In this document: positions 8,364 to 16,499 of the stretch, in pieces
Layout: every line of letters begins with the position of its first letter
How positions within the stretch are numbered: the stretch's first letter is position 1
Assembly: GCA_050952935.1 (NCBI GenBank)
Contig: JBMNLS010000002.1
Span: 248,001-312,000 of the forward strand
Direction of reading: 5' to 3'
DNA length: 64,000 bases
Source of the DNA: UBA6115 sp050952935
Lineage (GTDB): Bacteria; Bacillota; Clostridia; Christensenellales; Aristaeellaceae
Position numbers and translations under genes: made by a program
The notes under the pieces: model-generated
Seen by the model: the letters and a program-made list of their open reading frames with translations, nothing else
What the model was told of the DNA's origin: nothing
Database searches by the model: none

Positions 8364-10152
8364 ATCCCTGCGCTTTTTGATGAGGCTGACCCTGCCCGCC
8401 GCCCCTGGCTACCGCCTGTGGCTGGCTGTGTCCGTGCTGTCAGCGGGCCTTGCTCCGCTGGTGAATGTATATGTCCCCAAGCTGATGCTGGATGAGCTGC
8501 TGGGGGCAAAGCGTTTGTCCTTCCTCATCCTGTGTGTGGGCGTCCTGGCGGGGCTGAACCTGATTTTTAACCTGTTGAAGGCCCTTAGCCGCACCCGTCT
8601 GTCCCTGGGCACGGTGCGCATGTATGATCAGGTGATAGAAAGGATAGGTTTTAAAGCCATGCAGTTGCCCTATGCTCAGGGGGAGAAGAAATCTACCCTG
8701 GATTTATTGGAGCGGGCAAACTATGGCAGCTACGCGCTGAGTGAGTTGGATCAGCGGCTTTCCCAGGCGGGGGGCGCTCTGATCAGCCTGGTTGGCAGCC
8801 TTGCGATGATTCTGACCTATGACTGGCGCTTGATTTTTCTGACTTTGATTCCGAGCCTGCTGGCGCTGCCCTGCTTCCGCCGCATCAAAGACCTGAAGGA
8901 GGAAGATGCCAGGCGCGGGGTGCCGGAAAACCGGGCCTTCCGCTATTTTCTGAGCGTGGCGGGGGACTACCGCTGGGCCAAGGATTTGCGGCTGTACAAG
9001 GGCCAGGGCCTGATGCTGGGGAAGGCCACGGCGGTGATGGACAAGATCCTCAGCATCAACCACAGTTTTTTTACCAAAAGCGGATTTTGGAACGGGGCGG
9101 TCAGGGTGCTGATTGAAGGGCAGACGATGCTGATCTTCATCCTCCTTGGCCTGGCCCTGGTTGCCGACCGCATCACGGCGGGGGTGTTTACCCTGCTGTA
9201 CGGGGCCTGCCGCCAGCTGGGCGAGGCGATCAACACCCTGCTGCGCGTGGGCACGGAGCTGATCACCGTTGATATGCACCTGAGGCCCCTGCAAGAGGTG
9301 ATGGCCCTGCCCGAGGTGGAGATGTCCGTTCTCAAGGAGCTGCCGGACGATGTGGCCCAGGCCCTGGCGCAAGCCCGTGAGGGGCGGATGGATTTTACCA
9401 TCCGGAACCTGGTGTTCCAGTACCCTGCCGGGGATAAGCCCGTCCTGAACGGCCTGGATATGGACATTAGAACCGGTGAAACCCTGGCGATTGTGGGCCG
9501 CAATGGGGCGGGCAAGTCCACCCTGGTGAAGCTGCTGTGCCGGTTGTATGCGCCCGCCTCGGGTGTTATCACGCTCAATGGTGTTGACATCAGCCGCATT
9601 CCGCTGCCCCTTTACTATCGTTTGCTGGCTCCCGCCTTTCAGGATTTTAAGCTGCTGCCCTTCAGGCTCTCAGAAACGCTCAGCGGCAAGGTTGCCAGCG
9701 GCCTTGCACAGGCGGAGGAAGAAACTCTCAGGCAGGCCCTGATTCAGGTGGGTATGGGGGAGTGGCTGGATGATCAGGCCCAGGGCCTTGACAGCTTTTT
9801 CACCAAAAGCCTGGATGAAAAGGGCATTGTCCCCTCGGGCGGGCAGGAGCAGAAGCTGGCCCTGGCCCGCTCGGTGGCCAGGCAGGGCCGCTTCCTGATG
9901 ATGGATGAGCCCACCGCAGCCCTTGATCCCCGGAGCGAGGAGGAGGTGTTTCGCCGGATGCTGTCCATCACCCGGGGGCAGACGGCGCTGTACATCTCCC
10001 ACCGTCTTTCCAGCACCCGCTTTGCTGACCGCATTTTGGTGATGGATGAAGGTAAGATCGCGCAGGAGGGCAGCCATCATCAGCTGATGGCGCAGGCTGG
10101 GCTCTACTGCCGGATGTTCACCGCCCAGGCCCAGCAGTATCAGACGCAGTGA
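8356..10152 (+). CDS. ABC transporter, fused permease/ATPase half-transporter (second of pair)
   Basis: A 598-residue partner of the preceding ABC protein, same fold. Motifs: Walker A GRNGAGKST, Q-loop AFQD, Walker B FLMMDEPTAALD, H-loop SHR. The signature reads PSGGQEQ instead of LSGGQ, a mild deviation; heterodimeric exporters often carry one weakened ATP site, but here both Walker B glutamates are kept. The ATG at 8356 has AAGGAGGAG just upstream and lies inside the 3' end of the first gene. The long loop with KKSTLDLLERANYG is typical of Clostridial half-transporters. Function beyond ATP-driven export is not readable. Confidence 0.88.
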   Translation: MLKSLRFLMRLTLPAAPGYRLWLAVSVLSAGLAPLVNVYVPKLMLDELLGAKRLSFLILCVGVLAGLNLIFNLLKALSRTRLSLGTVRMYDQVIERIGFKAMQLPYAQGEKKSTLDLLERANYGSYALSELDQRLSQAGGALISLVGSLAMILTYDWRLIFLTLIPSLLALPCFRRIKDLKEEDARRGVPENRAFRYFLSVAGDYRWAKDLRLYKGQGLMLGKATAVMDKILSINHSFFTKSGFWNGAVRVLIEGQTMLIFILLGLALVADRITAGVFTLLYGACRQLGEAINTLLRVGTELITVDMHLRPLQEVMALPEVEMSVLKELPDDVAQALAQAREGRMDFTIRNLVFQYPAGDKPVLNGLDMDIRTGETLAIVGRNGAGKSTLVKLLCRLYAPASGVITLNGVDISRIPLPLYYRLLAPAFQDFKLLPFRLSETLSGKVASGLAQAEEETLRQALIQVGMGEWLDDQAQGLDSFFTKSLDEKGIVPSGGQEQKLALARSVARQGRFLMMDEPTAALDPRSEEEVFRRMLSITRGQTALYISHRLSSTRFADRILVMDEGKIAQEGSHHQLMAQAGLYCRMFTAQAQQYQTQ

Positions 10153-10184
10153 CCTGGTGCATATTGCACTTTTCCTGTATTTTG

Positions 10185-10214
10185 TTGACAGAAAAGGCTT
10201 GATAACCCTATAAT
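10185..10214 (+). promoter_or_regulatory. Sigma-70-type promoter of glnA
   Basis: TTGACA (10185-10190), 18-base spacer, TATAAT (10209-10214), both hexamers perfect. Transcription should start near 10221, at the base of the leader stem-loop. Confidence 0.82.
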
Positions 10215-10216
10215 TT

Positions 10217-10262
10217 CACTGCGAAAAGGGTTGGTTTTCCGAAAGCGGCCCTTTTTTCAGTG
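10217..10262 (+). promoter_or_regulatory. Stem-loop in the glnA 5' leader
   Basis: CACTG and AAAAGGG on the left pair with CCCTTTT and CAGTG on the right (10217-10230 with 10249-10262, one 2x2 internal bulge). The 18-base loop can itself form a small CCG/CGG hairpin. The right arm ends exactly where the ribosome site GGGAGGAGG begins, and the CCCTTTTTT arm resembles an intrinsic terminator. It could act as an attenuator or an initiation control element; this is inference. Confidence 0.55.
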
Positions 10263-10277
10263 GGAGGAGGATGGACG

Positions 10278-11609
10278 ATGGATCGGACAAAGCGTGAGGC
10301 GATTATCCGCCGGGTGAAGGATGAAGGGGTGCGGTTTATCCGCCTGCAGTTTACGGATATCTTCGGCCAGATGAAAAATGTGACCATCACCGCCTCCCAG
10401 ATTGAAAAAACGCTGGATAACGAGATGGCCATCGACGGCTCCTCCATCGAGGGGTTTGTGCGCATTGAGGAAAGCGACATGCGCCTGTTTCCTGACCTGA
10501 ACAGCTTTGCCCTCCTGCCCTGGCATGATGACGGCATCAAGGTGGCACGGCTCATCTGCGATGTGCACAACCATGACGGCAGCCCCTTTGCCGGGGACCC
10601 GCGCTATGTGCTGAAGCGGGCCATCCAGGAAGCGGCCGACCTGGGCTATACTTGCAACATTGGGCCGGAGCTGGAGTTTTTCCTTTTCCATCTGGACGAC
10701 AAGGGCCGCCCCACCACCCATACAGGGGATGAGGCGGGGTATTTTGACCTGGCGCCCCTGGACCGGGGGGAGACCGCCCGGCAGGACATCTGCCTGGCGC
10801 TGGAGGACATGGGCTTTGAGATTGAGGCCTCCCACCACGAGCTGGCGGGCGGGCAGCATGAGATCGACTTTAAATACGCGGGGGCATTGGAAACCGCCGA
10901 CCGCATCATGACCTTTAAGCTGGCTGTGAAGACTCTGGCCCAGCGCCATGGCCTGCACGCCACCTTTATGCCCAAGCCCATCTTCGGCGTCGCGGGCTCC
11001 GGCATGCATGTGAACATCTCGCTGAACAAAAATGGGGATAACGCCTTCTATGACCCCAATGGCAGGCTGGAGCTGTCCAAGGAAGCCTATTCCTTTATCG
11101 CGGGGATGCTGGCGCATGTGCAGGGCATGACCGCCATCGCCAACCCCCTGGTCAACTCCTACAAGCGCCTGGTGCCCGGCTTTGAGGCCCCCTGTTACCT
11201 TTCCTGGTCGGTGAGCAACCGCAGCGTCTTAGTGCGGGTGCCGGCTGCCAGGGGGGCACGCACCAGGCTTGAGCTGCGCAGCCCTGATCCATCCTGCAAC
11301 CCCTACCTGGCGCTGGCCCTTTGCCTGCGGGCGGGGCTGGACGGCGTTGTGAGGGGGCTTGAGCCGCCGGCTGAGATCCCTGAGAACATCTTCGCCATGA
11401 GCCCGGAAAAACGAAAAGCCATGAATGTGAAAAGCCTGCCTGCGTCCCTGGAGGAAGCTCTGGCCTACATGCAGGAGGACGCCCTGGTGCTGGATACCCT
11501 GGGCGAGCATGTATGGACCCACTACCTGCGCGGCAAGCAAAAGGAGTGGGAGGAATACGCCACCCGGGTATCCAGCTGGGAAGTGGACAAGTATCTGGTG
11601 ATGTACTGA
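10278..11609 (+). CDS. glnA: Glutamine synthetase type I
   Basis: A 443-residue type I (alpha-like length) glutamine synthetase making glutamine from glutamate, ammonia and ATP. Visible motifs: beta-grasp N domain with DGSSIEGFVRIEESDM, catalytic-domain blocks GPELEFFLF, the ammonium/glutamate site around HHELAGGQHEID, MPKPIFGVAGSGMHVN, ATP-site NRSVLVRVPAARG, and RSPDPSCNPYLALA. There is no adenylylation-type tyrosine loop obvious from the length. The ATG at 10278 is 7 bases after GGGAGGAGG; a second ATG at 10271 is out of frame. Monocistronic, with its own promoter, leader stem-loop and terminator. No glnR lies next to it. Confidence 0.95.
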   Translation: MDRTKREAIIRRVKDEGVRFIRLQFTDIFGQMKNVTITASQIEKTLDNEMAIDGSSIEGFVRIEESDMRLFPDLNSFALLPWHDDGIKVARLICDVHNHDGSPFAGDPRYVLKRAIQEAADLGYTCNIGPELEFFLFHLDDKGRPTTHTGDEAGYFDLAPLDRGETARQDICLALEDMGFEIEASHHELAGGQHEIDFKYAGALETADRIMTFKLAVKTLAQRHGLHATFMPKPIFGVAGSGMHVNISLNKNGDNAFYDPNGRLELSKEAYSFIAGMLAHVQGMTAIANPLVNSYKRLVPGFEAPCYLSWSVSNRSVLVRVPAARGARTRLELRSPDPSCNPYLALALCLRAGLDGVVRGLEPPAEIPENIFAMSPEKRKAMNVKSLPASLEEALAYMQEDALVLDTLGEHVWTHYLRGKQKEWEEYATRVSSWEVDKYLVMY

Positions 11610-11626
11610 TGATTGCGGTCTTCCGA

Positions 11627-11656
11627 AGCGCCGGGCGCAGGCCCGGCGCTGTTTTA
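11627..11656 (+). terminator. Intrinsic terminator of glnA
   Basis: A perfect 10-pair stem (AGCGCCGGGC with GCCCGGCGCT) with a GCAG loop, followed by GTTTTAT. Confidence 0.85.
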
Positions 11657-11696
11657 TATCCGGCTTGTTTCTGTTTCTTAACAGAATTGTTGCAAT

Positions 11697-11702
11697 TATA
11701 AT
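11697..11702 (+). promoter_or_regulatory. Putative -10 of the stator-like operon
   Basis: TATAAT in an AT-rich stretch 15-20 bases before the ATG at 11717; the -35 is poor (TTTCTT at 17 bases). The leader would be very short. Confidence 0.35.
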
Positions 11703-11716
11703 AATAAAAGGTTACA

Positions 11717-13306
11717 ATGCTGCCTGAAGCCGACATCGGCAGTGAGAAGGCGGTGAAAAAAGTGCCCGAGCTATTCCAAAACTTAACCGATAACCTGATT
11801 AGCCTTCTAATCTATGGCGCTATTGTCATCAGCATGGCGCTGGGGTTTGTGAAGTGCGTGTTTCCCCTGCGTAGGCTGGCACGCTGCTTCCGCAGGGCCA
11901 TTCATAACCTGGCGGTGTTCAAGCCCCAGGAATCCGGCCGACCTGACTGGCAGGACGCCCTGTTTCTGGGCAAGCCCATGCGCAAGCAGTGGACGCGCTT
12001 TTTGGTGAACGCGGAGCAGCTGGATCAGCGGGGCCTCAGCTGTGATGTGGAGGATTACATCAACGATCAGGAGATTTTCCCGGAATATGCCCACCTGCAA
12101 TTATCAGAGGTTATCCCGGGCCTTTTAACCTCCCTGGGCATTCTGGGCACCTTCATCGGCCTGATGCGGGGGTTGGGCGAGCTGGATTTGACCAGCGCCG
12201 AGCGCACCATGTCCTCCATCACCACCATGATTGGCGGCATGCGCTTTGCCTATGGCACCTCCATCGCGGGGCTGACCGCCTCGCTGGTCTTCAATGTTTT
12301 GTTCCGCATGGCACAGGGATCCGCCACCAGCGCCCTGGATGATTTTAACGAAGCCTTTGCCGACGCGGTGATGCAACGCCCCCTGGATGAGCAGGTGCGG
12401 GCCACCTGCTATCAGGAGGATCAGGCGCTGTTCTTAAACGGCGCTTTTGGCGAGATCAACCACAAGCTGGAAACCGGCATCGGCGTGGCCATCGACCGGG
12501 CCTTTGCCCCCATCGGGCAGAACATGAACGCTTTTATCATGGCGGAGACCCAGGCCCAGGTGGAAGGGCTGAACCACATCGTCAACGAGTTTGTGTCCCA
12601 CCTGAATCAGGCCCTAAACGGCCAGTTCGTGCAGCTGGCAAAGACCATGTCCCAGTTGAACCAGGCGCAGACGGTGAGCATTGACTCGGTCAACCACGCC
12701 ATGAGTGCCGCTGACACCATCATGGACAGCATCCAGCGCACCAGCCTGGTGAGCCAAACGGTGATTGAGCGCTTTGACGGGTATATCGCGGAGCTCGGCC
12801 AGGCTCAGGCGGGCAGCGCCGAGCTGTCCCGGCAGACGGCGGAGCTGCTCTCCGGCATGTATGAGGATTTGAAAGAGCAAAACGAGCGCTACAAGGCCCT
12901 GCAGGCCGCCCAGAGCGAGTTGGGGGACCAGATGCAGCAGTATGCCGTCTGGTCGGGGCGGGTGCTGGAGGCGGTGGAGAAGCAAAGCGACAAGGCCGCC
13001 GAGCGCAGCCATGAACTGGCCAATGAAATGTCCAAATCCGGCAAGCTCCTTCAGGACAGCTACGCCAGCTTTGTGGAGAACATCGCCACGGGCCTGGCCC
13101 GCACCATGGGGTTGTTTGAGGAAAACATGCGTGACATGACCCAGGAGATGGTGGATCATCTGAAAAAAGCCATAGAAGCGGGCGGCGGCAAGGGGAGCTC
13201 CCTGGATCTTCAGCAGTTCAGCCGCGTGCAGCAGGCCCTGTCCGACATGACCCAGGCCCTGGGGCGCGCCACCAAAGCGGCTGAGCGCATGGCTGAGGGC
13301 GCCTAA
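11717..13306 (+). CDS. MotA/TolQ/ExbB-type proton channel protein with long cytoplasmic coiled-coil tail (ZorA-like)
   Basis: A 529-residue inner-membrane protein. Three hydrophobic segments are seen at about residues 28-48, 131-152 (LLTSLGILGTFIGLM) and 178-198 (GTSIAGLTASLVFNVLF). The last two match the TolQ/ExbB/MotA channel core, including G-T-F-I-G-L and the A-Y-G-T-S-I-A-G-L block. From residue 205 to the end the protein is helical, glutamine- and alanine-rich and likely a long coiled-coil tail in the cytoplasm, as in ZorA rather than in flagellar MotA. The next gene begins directly after the stop and codes for the MotB/OmpA-like partner. Together they should form an ion-driven rotary complex. 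No flagellar, Tol, TonB or ZorC/D/E genes are near. Role unknown. Confidence 0.8.
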   Translation: MLPEADIGSEKAVKKVPELFQNLTDNLISLLIYGAIVISMALGFVKCVFPLRRLARCFRRAIHNLAVFKPQESGRPDWQDALFLGKPMRKQWTRFLVNAEQLDQRGLSCDVEDYINDQEIFPEYAHLQLSEVIPGLLTSLGILGTFIGLMRGLGELDLTSAERTMSSITTMIGGMRFAYGTSIAGLTASLVFNVLFRMAQGSATSALDDFNEAFADAVMQRPLDEQVRATCYQEDQALFLNGAFGEINHKLETGIGVAIDRAFAPIGQNMNAFIMAETQAQVEGLNHIVNEFVSHLNQALNGQFVQLAKTMSQLNQAQTVSIDSVNHAMSAADTIMDSIQRTSLVSQTVIERFDGYIAELGQAQAGSAELSRQTAELLSGMYEDLKEQNERYKALQAAQSELGDQMQQYAVWSGRVLEAVEKQSDKAAERSHELANEMSKSGKLLQDSYASFVENIATGLARTMGLFEENMRDMTQEMVDHLKKAIEAGGGKGSSLDLQQFSRVQQALSDMTQALGRATKAAERMAEGA

Positions 13307-14281
13307 ATGCAGCAGGTGAAACGAAAAAAACGGCGGCTGATCACCAGGCCGGATGTGGGAAGCTATTGGATCTCCTTTTCCGATATGCTTTCCTCCCTTC
13401 TGCTGGTGTTTATCCTGGCGGTTTTTTTCAGCATCTATCAGTATTTCAGTCTCCTGGACATCAAAACCCGGGAGCTGAATGAGCAGCAGGCGGAGCTGGA
13501 CCGCACCCAGATTGTGCTGGCGCAAAAGGAAAAGGACCTGGAAACCGCCCAGGTGACCCTGATGGGCAAGGAGGAGGAGGTGGCCTCCATCCAGATCCAG
13601 CTGCAAAAGCAGGAGGAAGACCTCCACGCCGCCCAGGCGGCGCTGAAAACCAAGGAGGAGGAACAGGCGGCGCTTCAAATCCAGCTGCTGGCCCAGCAGG
13701 ACGCCCTGGCCAGCCAAGAGATATTGCTGAGCAGCCAGCAGCGGCAGATTGACGAGCTGTTGGGCGTGCGTACGGATATTATCCGGGAATTGAGCCAGAG
13801 CTTTGCCGCCAGCAACATTGGCGTCAAGGTGAACGCCGCCACCGGAGACATTGTGCTGGACAGCCAGCTGATGTTTGAAACGGGCAAGGACACCATTTCT
13901 GCCGCGGGGCAGGCGGAGCTGTCAAAGCTGATCCCGGTGTATTTGAGTGTATTGCTCAGGCCCGAGTATCAGCCCTATGTGGCTGAGGTCACGGTGGTGG
14001 GGCATACCGATTCCAAGGGCAGCTATCTGTTTAACCTGGAGCTGTCCCAGAACCGGGCCCTTCAGGTGGCCACCTACTGCCTGCAGTTGCCCCAGCTCAC
14101 TGGCGAGCAGCGGGCGCTGCTGCAGGATATTATCACTGCCAAGGGCCGCAGCTATTCCGACCTCATCATGAACCCGGACGGCACGGAGAACATGGACGCC
14201 TCCCGGCGCGTGGAAATCCAGTTCCGGCTGAAGGACAGCGAGATGATCCAGAAGATGAACGACATCCTTAAAAACAAATAA
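13307..14281 (+). CDS. MotB/OmpA-like stator partner with coiled coil (ZorB-like)
   Basis: A 324-residue single-pass protein. A basic N-terminus is followed by a membrane helix at about residues 21-46, starting SYWISFSDMLSSLLLVFIL. Asp26 in SFSDML is placed like the proton-binding Asp of MotB/ZorB/ExbD helices. Residues 52-155 form a striking glutamine/glutamate heptad-like coiled coil. Residues about 170-315 are an OmpA/MotB peptidoglycan-binding domain with VVGHTDSKGSYLFNLELSQN and the closing SRRVEIQF. The ATG abuts the TAA of the channel gene, so the pair is coupled. The insertion of about 100 residues between membrane helix and OmpA domain would hold the peptidoglycan-binding domain far from the membrane, a useful clue to a thick or distant wall. 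Confidence 0.83.
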   Translation: MQQVKRKKRRLITRPDVGSYWISFSDMLSSLLLVFILAVFFSIYQYFSLLDIKTRELNEQQAELDRTQIVLAQKEKDLETAQVTLMGKEEEVASIQIQLQKQEEDLHAAQAALKTKEEEQAALQIQLLAQQDALASQEILLSSQQRQIDELLGVRTDIIRELSQSFAASNIGVKVNAATGDIVLDSQLMFETGKDTISAAGQAELSKLIPVYLSVLLRPEYQPYVAEVTVVGHTDSKGSYLFNLELSQNRALQVATYCLQLPQLTGEQRALLQDIITAKGRSYSDLIMNPDGTENMDASRRVEIQFRLKDSEMIQKMNDILKNK

Positions 14282-14284
14282 GAG

Positions 14285-14788
14285 ATGAAAAAGATAGCCA
14301 TTGTGCTGATGATCATCGCCCTGGCGGCCCTGGGCGCCACCCTGTGGGGCATCACCAACGCCACCCTCCAGGTGGAGGCGGAGGAGGCGCTGGCGGCGCC
14401 CGCGGACAGCCAGAGGGCCGAGTTTGAGCGGCTGATGGGCCTGCTCAGCCATGACGCGGTGCGGGGCATCGTGTTTGACAAGCAGGTCACCGGGAATCCG
14501 GCGGATTATACCATTCTGCGCTACACCCTGCGGGTTAAAAACAACGGCTTCCTGCCCGCTAAGGTGCTGGAAGCCGTGGTGCTGCCGGTTTCAGGCGATG
14601 TGCTGTGCTATTCCCAGCAGGATGCCCAGGGGATCGATGTGAATGAGCACCTGAACCTGGACGCCGGCCGGGAAACCCGCCTACACTGCTACCTGCTGAC
14701 TAAAAAAGACATGCACGCGGTGCGGGAAATTCACGTCACCTATTATATCTGGGGCCATCCCTTTTTGGTGAAGGTAACCTACGGCTGA
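14285..14788 (+). CDS. Membrane-anchored extracytoplasmic protein of unknown function, third gene of stator-like operon
   Basis: A 167-residue protein I do not recognise. Residues 4-24 form a signal anchor or uncleaved signal peptide; residues 30-60 look helical; residues 75-167 are rich in beta strands (YTILRYTLRVKNNGFLPAKV, later HLNLDAGRETRLHCYLL and IHVTYYIWGHPFLVKVTYG), suggesting an Ig-like sandwich outside the membrane. It has two cysteines (108 and 135) that could pair. It starts 3 bases after the stop of the MotB/OmpA-like gene, with no separate promoter, so it is probably a component or accessory of the same complex. Its end overlaps the convergent transporter gene by 10 bases. Confidence 0.7.
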   Translation: MKKIAIVLMIIALAALGATLWGITNATLQVEAEEALAAPADSQRAEFERLMGLLSHDAVRGIVFDKQVTGNPADYTILRYTLRVKNNGFLPAKVLEAVVLPVSGDVLCYSQQDAQGIDVNEHLNLDAGRETRLHCYLLTKKDMHAVREIHVTYYIWGHPFLVKVTYG

Positions 14789-15663
14789 GCCTGCCCCTTT
14801 GCCTGAAGAGTGCCCAGCACCATGCCCGCAATCACCATCAGGATGCCGATGAGGCCCATGGGGGTGATTTTTTCATGCAGGAAGACGGCGCTTACCACCA
14901 GAGTGATCAGCGGCACCATATAGATATACAGATTGGCTGTGAGAACGCCGATTTTTTTGATGGTGTTGTTCCACAGCAGATAGGAAAACGCGCTGCCCAC
15001 CAGACCCAGATACAGTAGCTTCCAGCCCTCGGCCCAGGTGAGGATGGCGGGGAAGTTGATGGGCCTGCCCTCCGCGATCACCAGGGGCAGCACCGTCAGC
15101 ATGCCGTAAAACATGAGTTTTCTGGTGATAAGGGCGCTGGCATATTCGCTGGACCACCGGCGCAGCAGAAAGCCATACACGGCCCAGGAGACCGACGCCG
15201 CCAGGGCCAGCAGGTCGCCCGCGGGGCGCAGCTTCAGGGTCACAGCGCCGTTGAACACCACCAGCACCACCCCGGCAAAGGCGATGGCAAAGCCCAGGGT
15301 TTGCCGGCGGTTCAGGCGCTCACCGCCAAACGCCGCCAGGGCCGCCGCCGTGATGATGGGGGTGGTGGACACCAGGATGCTCACATTGGAGGCCTGGGTG
15401 ATGGTGAGGGCCGTGTTTTCAGCCCAGGCGTAGAGCGTGTTGGCGAACAAGGCCATCAGCACAAAGCGCCCTTCCTCCCGCCAGCGGAAGTGCCATTTGG
15501 GATGGATGACCCACAGGGCGGCATAGCCCAGGATGAAGCGCAGCAGCATCAGCTGCACCGGCCTCAGGTGTGCCATCAGGCTTTTGGAGACCACAAAGGT
15601 GGAGCCCCAGATGATGACACATACCAGCGCCGTCAGGTGGCCGGAAGATTGTTCGTGCCGCAA
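14779..15663 (-). CDS. EamA/DMT family transporter
   Basis: A 294-residue integral membrane protein with ten predicted helices arranged as two EamA repeats (first repeat begins LVCVIIWGSTFVVSKSL, second DLLALAASVSWAVYGFLLRR). Members export metabolites such as amino acids or nucleosides; the substrate is unknown here. The start is a TTG at 15661-15663, supported by AAGGAGA 5 bases upstream. A stem-loop at 15685-15716 separates it from the pduL gene upstream on the same strand, so it may be transcribed separately or by read-through. Confidence 0.85.
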   Translation of the reverse strand: MRHEQSSGHLTALVCVIIWGSTFVVSKSLMAHLRPVQLMLLRFILGYAALWVIHPKWHFRWREEGRFVLMALFANTLYAWAENTALTITQASNVSILVSTTPIITAAALAAFGGERLNRRQTLGFAIAFAGVVLVVFNGAVTLKLRPAGDLLALAASVSWAVYGFLLRRWSSEYASALITRKLMFYGMLTVLPLVIAEGRPINFPAILTWAEGWKLLYLGLVGSAFSYLLWNNTIKKIGVLTANLYIYMVPLITLVVSAVFLHEKITPMGLIGILMVIAGMVLGTLQAKGQAQP

Positions 15664-15684
15664 AATAGTCTCCTTATAATACAG

Positions 15685-15718
15685 AAACCCGGCTTCGCGT
15701 GCGCTTCACCGGGTTTTT
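15685..15718. terminator. Stem-loop downstream of pduL
   Basis: AAACCCGG (15685-15692) pairs with CCGGGTTT (15709-15716) across a 16-base loop. It lies between pduL and the EamA gene on the minus strand; the T run is better on the plus strand. Confidence 0.5.
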
Positions 15719-15737
15719 GGGGATGCTTTCCGGATGG

Positions 15738-16307
15738 TCAGACCTTGATGATCTCGCCGTAGACTTCCCCGCTGGCGCCGGCGGCGTTGGACTCATCGGT
15801 GTCAATGTGCATGGCTAGGGCATAGGTGGGGCTCACCCGCACGACGGTATCGCCAAAAATCAGGGAGCGGCCATCGGTTTCCACCTTCACATACACCACA
15901 TCTTTGTCCTTGACGCCCATTTTTTCGGCGTCTTCCGGGGTGGCGTGGACGTGGCGCTTGGCCACGATGACGCCCTCGGACAGTTCCAGTTCGCCCGCGG
16001 GCCCGATGAGCTTGCAAGGAGCGGAGCCGTCCGTGTCGCCGGACTCGCGCACCGGGGCGGTGAGGCCCAGGGTGCGGGCATCGGTCAGGGAGATTTCCAC
16101 CTGGGTGCTTTTGCGGGTGGGGCCCAGGATGGAGACCTTCATCTCGCCCTTGGGGCCAACCAGGGTGACCCGTTCATTGCTGGCGAACTGATTGGGCTGG
16201 GACAATTCTTTCCTCATGGTGAGCTGGGCGCCTTTGCCAAACAGGGTCTCCAGGTCTTTATCCGACAGGTGGGCGTGGCGGGCCGAGGTTTCAACGATAA
16301 ATTTCAT
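15738..16307 (-). CDS. pduL: PduL-type phosphate acyltransferase (phosphotransacetylase/phosphate propanoyltransferase)
   Basis: A 189-residue PduL-family enzyme that interconverts acyl-CoA and acyl phosphate. Two PduL domains are seen: TSARHAHLSDKDLETLFGKG with QPNQFASNERVTLVGPKGEM, and ILGPTRKSTQVEISLTDART followed by EGVIVAKRHVHATPEDAEKMG. The metal-binding histidines are in RHAHLS and RHVHATP (the first is usually HVH; the middle residue is variable). It lacks the N-terminal encapsulation peptide expected for a microcompartment enzyme, starting directly with MKFIVETSAR, and no shell or Pdu/Eut genes are near. It may therefore act as a free acetate-forming phosphotransacetylase; no ackA is in the window. 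Confidence 0.87.
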   Translation of the reverse strand: MKFIVETSARHAHLSDKDLETLFGKGAQLTMRKELSQPNQFASNERVTLVGPKGEMKVSILGPTRKSTQVEISLTDARTLGLTAPVRESGDTDGSAPCKLIGPAGELELSEGVIVAKRHVHATPEDAEKMGVKDKDVVYVKVETDGRSLIFGDTVVRVSPTYALAMHIDTDESNAAGASGEVYGEIIKV

Positions 16308-16336
16308 GTGCTTTCCCTCACTTTCTTGTTGGTTTG

Positions 16337-16365
16337 ATTATACCCTGATTTGCCTTTGGTGACAA
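16337..16365 (-). promoter_or_regulatory. Promoter of pduL
   Basis: On the minus strand, TTGTCA (16360-16365), 17-base spacer, TATAAT (16337-16342), about 30 bases before the pduL ATG. Confidence 0.65.
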
Positions 16366-16441
16366 GGGGACAGCCTCTTGACCTTCTCTAAGAAAAGGTG
16401 ATAAGAGAATGTTAAATATTGTAACAAATTTGTAATAAGTA

Positions 16442-16470
16442 TTTACAATTAAGAAATAATATGATATGGT
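16442..16470 (+). promoter_or_regulatory. Putative promoter of the SH3/PG-binding protein gene
   Basis: TTTACA (16442-16447), 17-base spacer, TATGGT (16465-16470), in an AT-rich stretch that contrasts with the flanking genes. Confidence 0.45.
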
Positions 16471-16499
16471 AAGCGCAACAATTCTCCAAGGCAGGTGTC

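Noticed and set aside
11717..14281. Flagellar MotA/MotB
   Set aside because: The channel protein has a long coiled-coil C-terminal tail and three, not four, helices, and no flagellar genes are in the window.
11717..14788. A complete Zorya phage-defence system
   Set aside because: Only the ZorA/ZorB-like motor part is present; there is no ZorC, helicase ZorD or nuclease ZorE within reach, so defence cannot be claimed.
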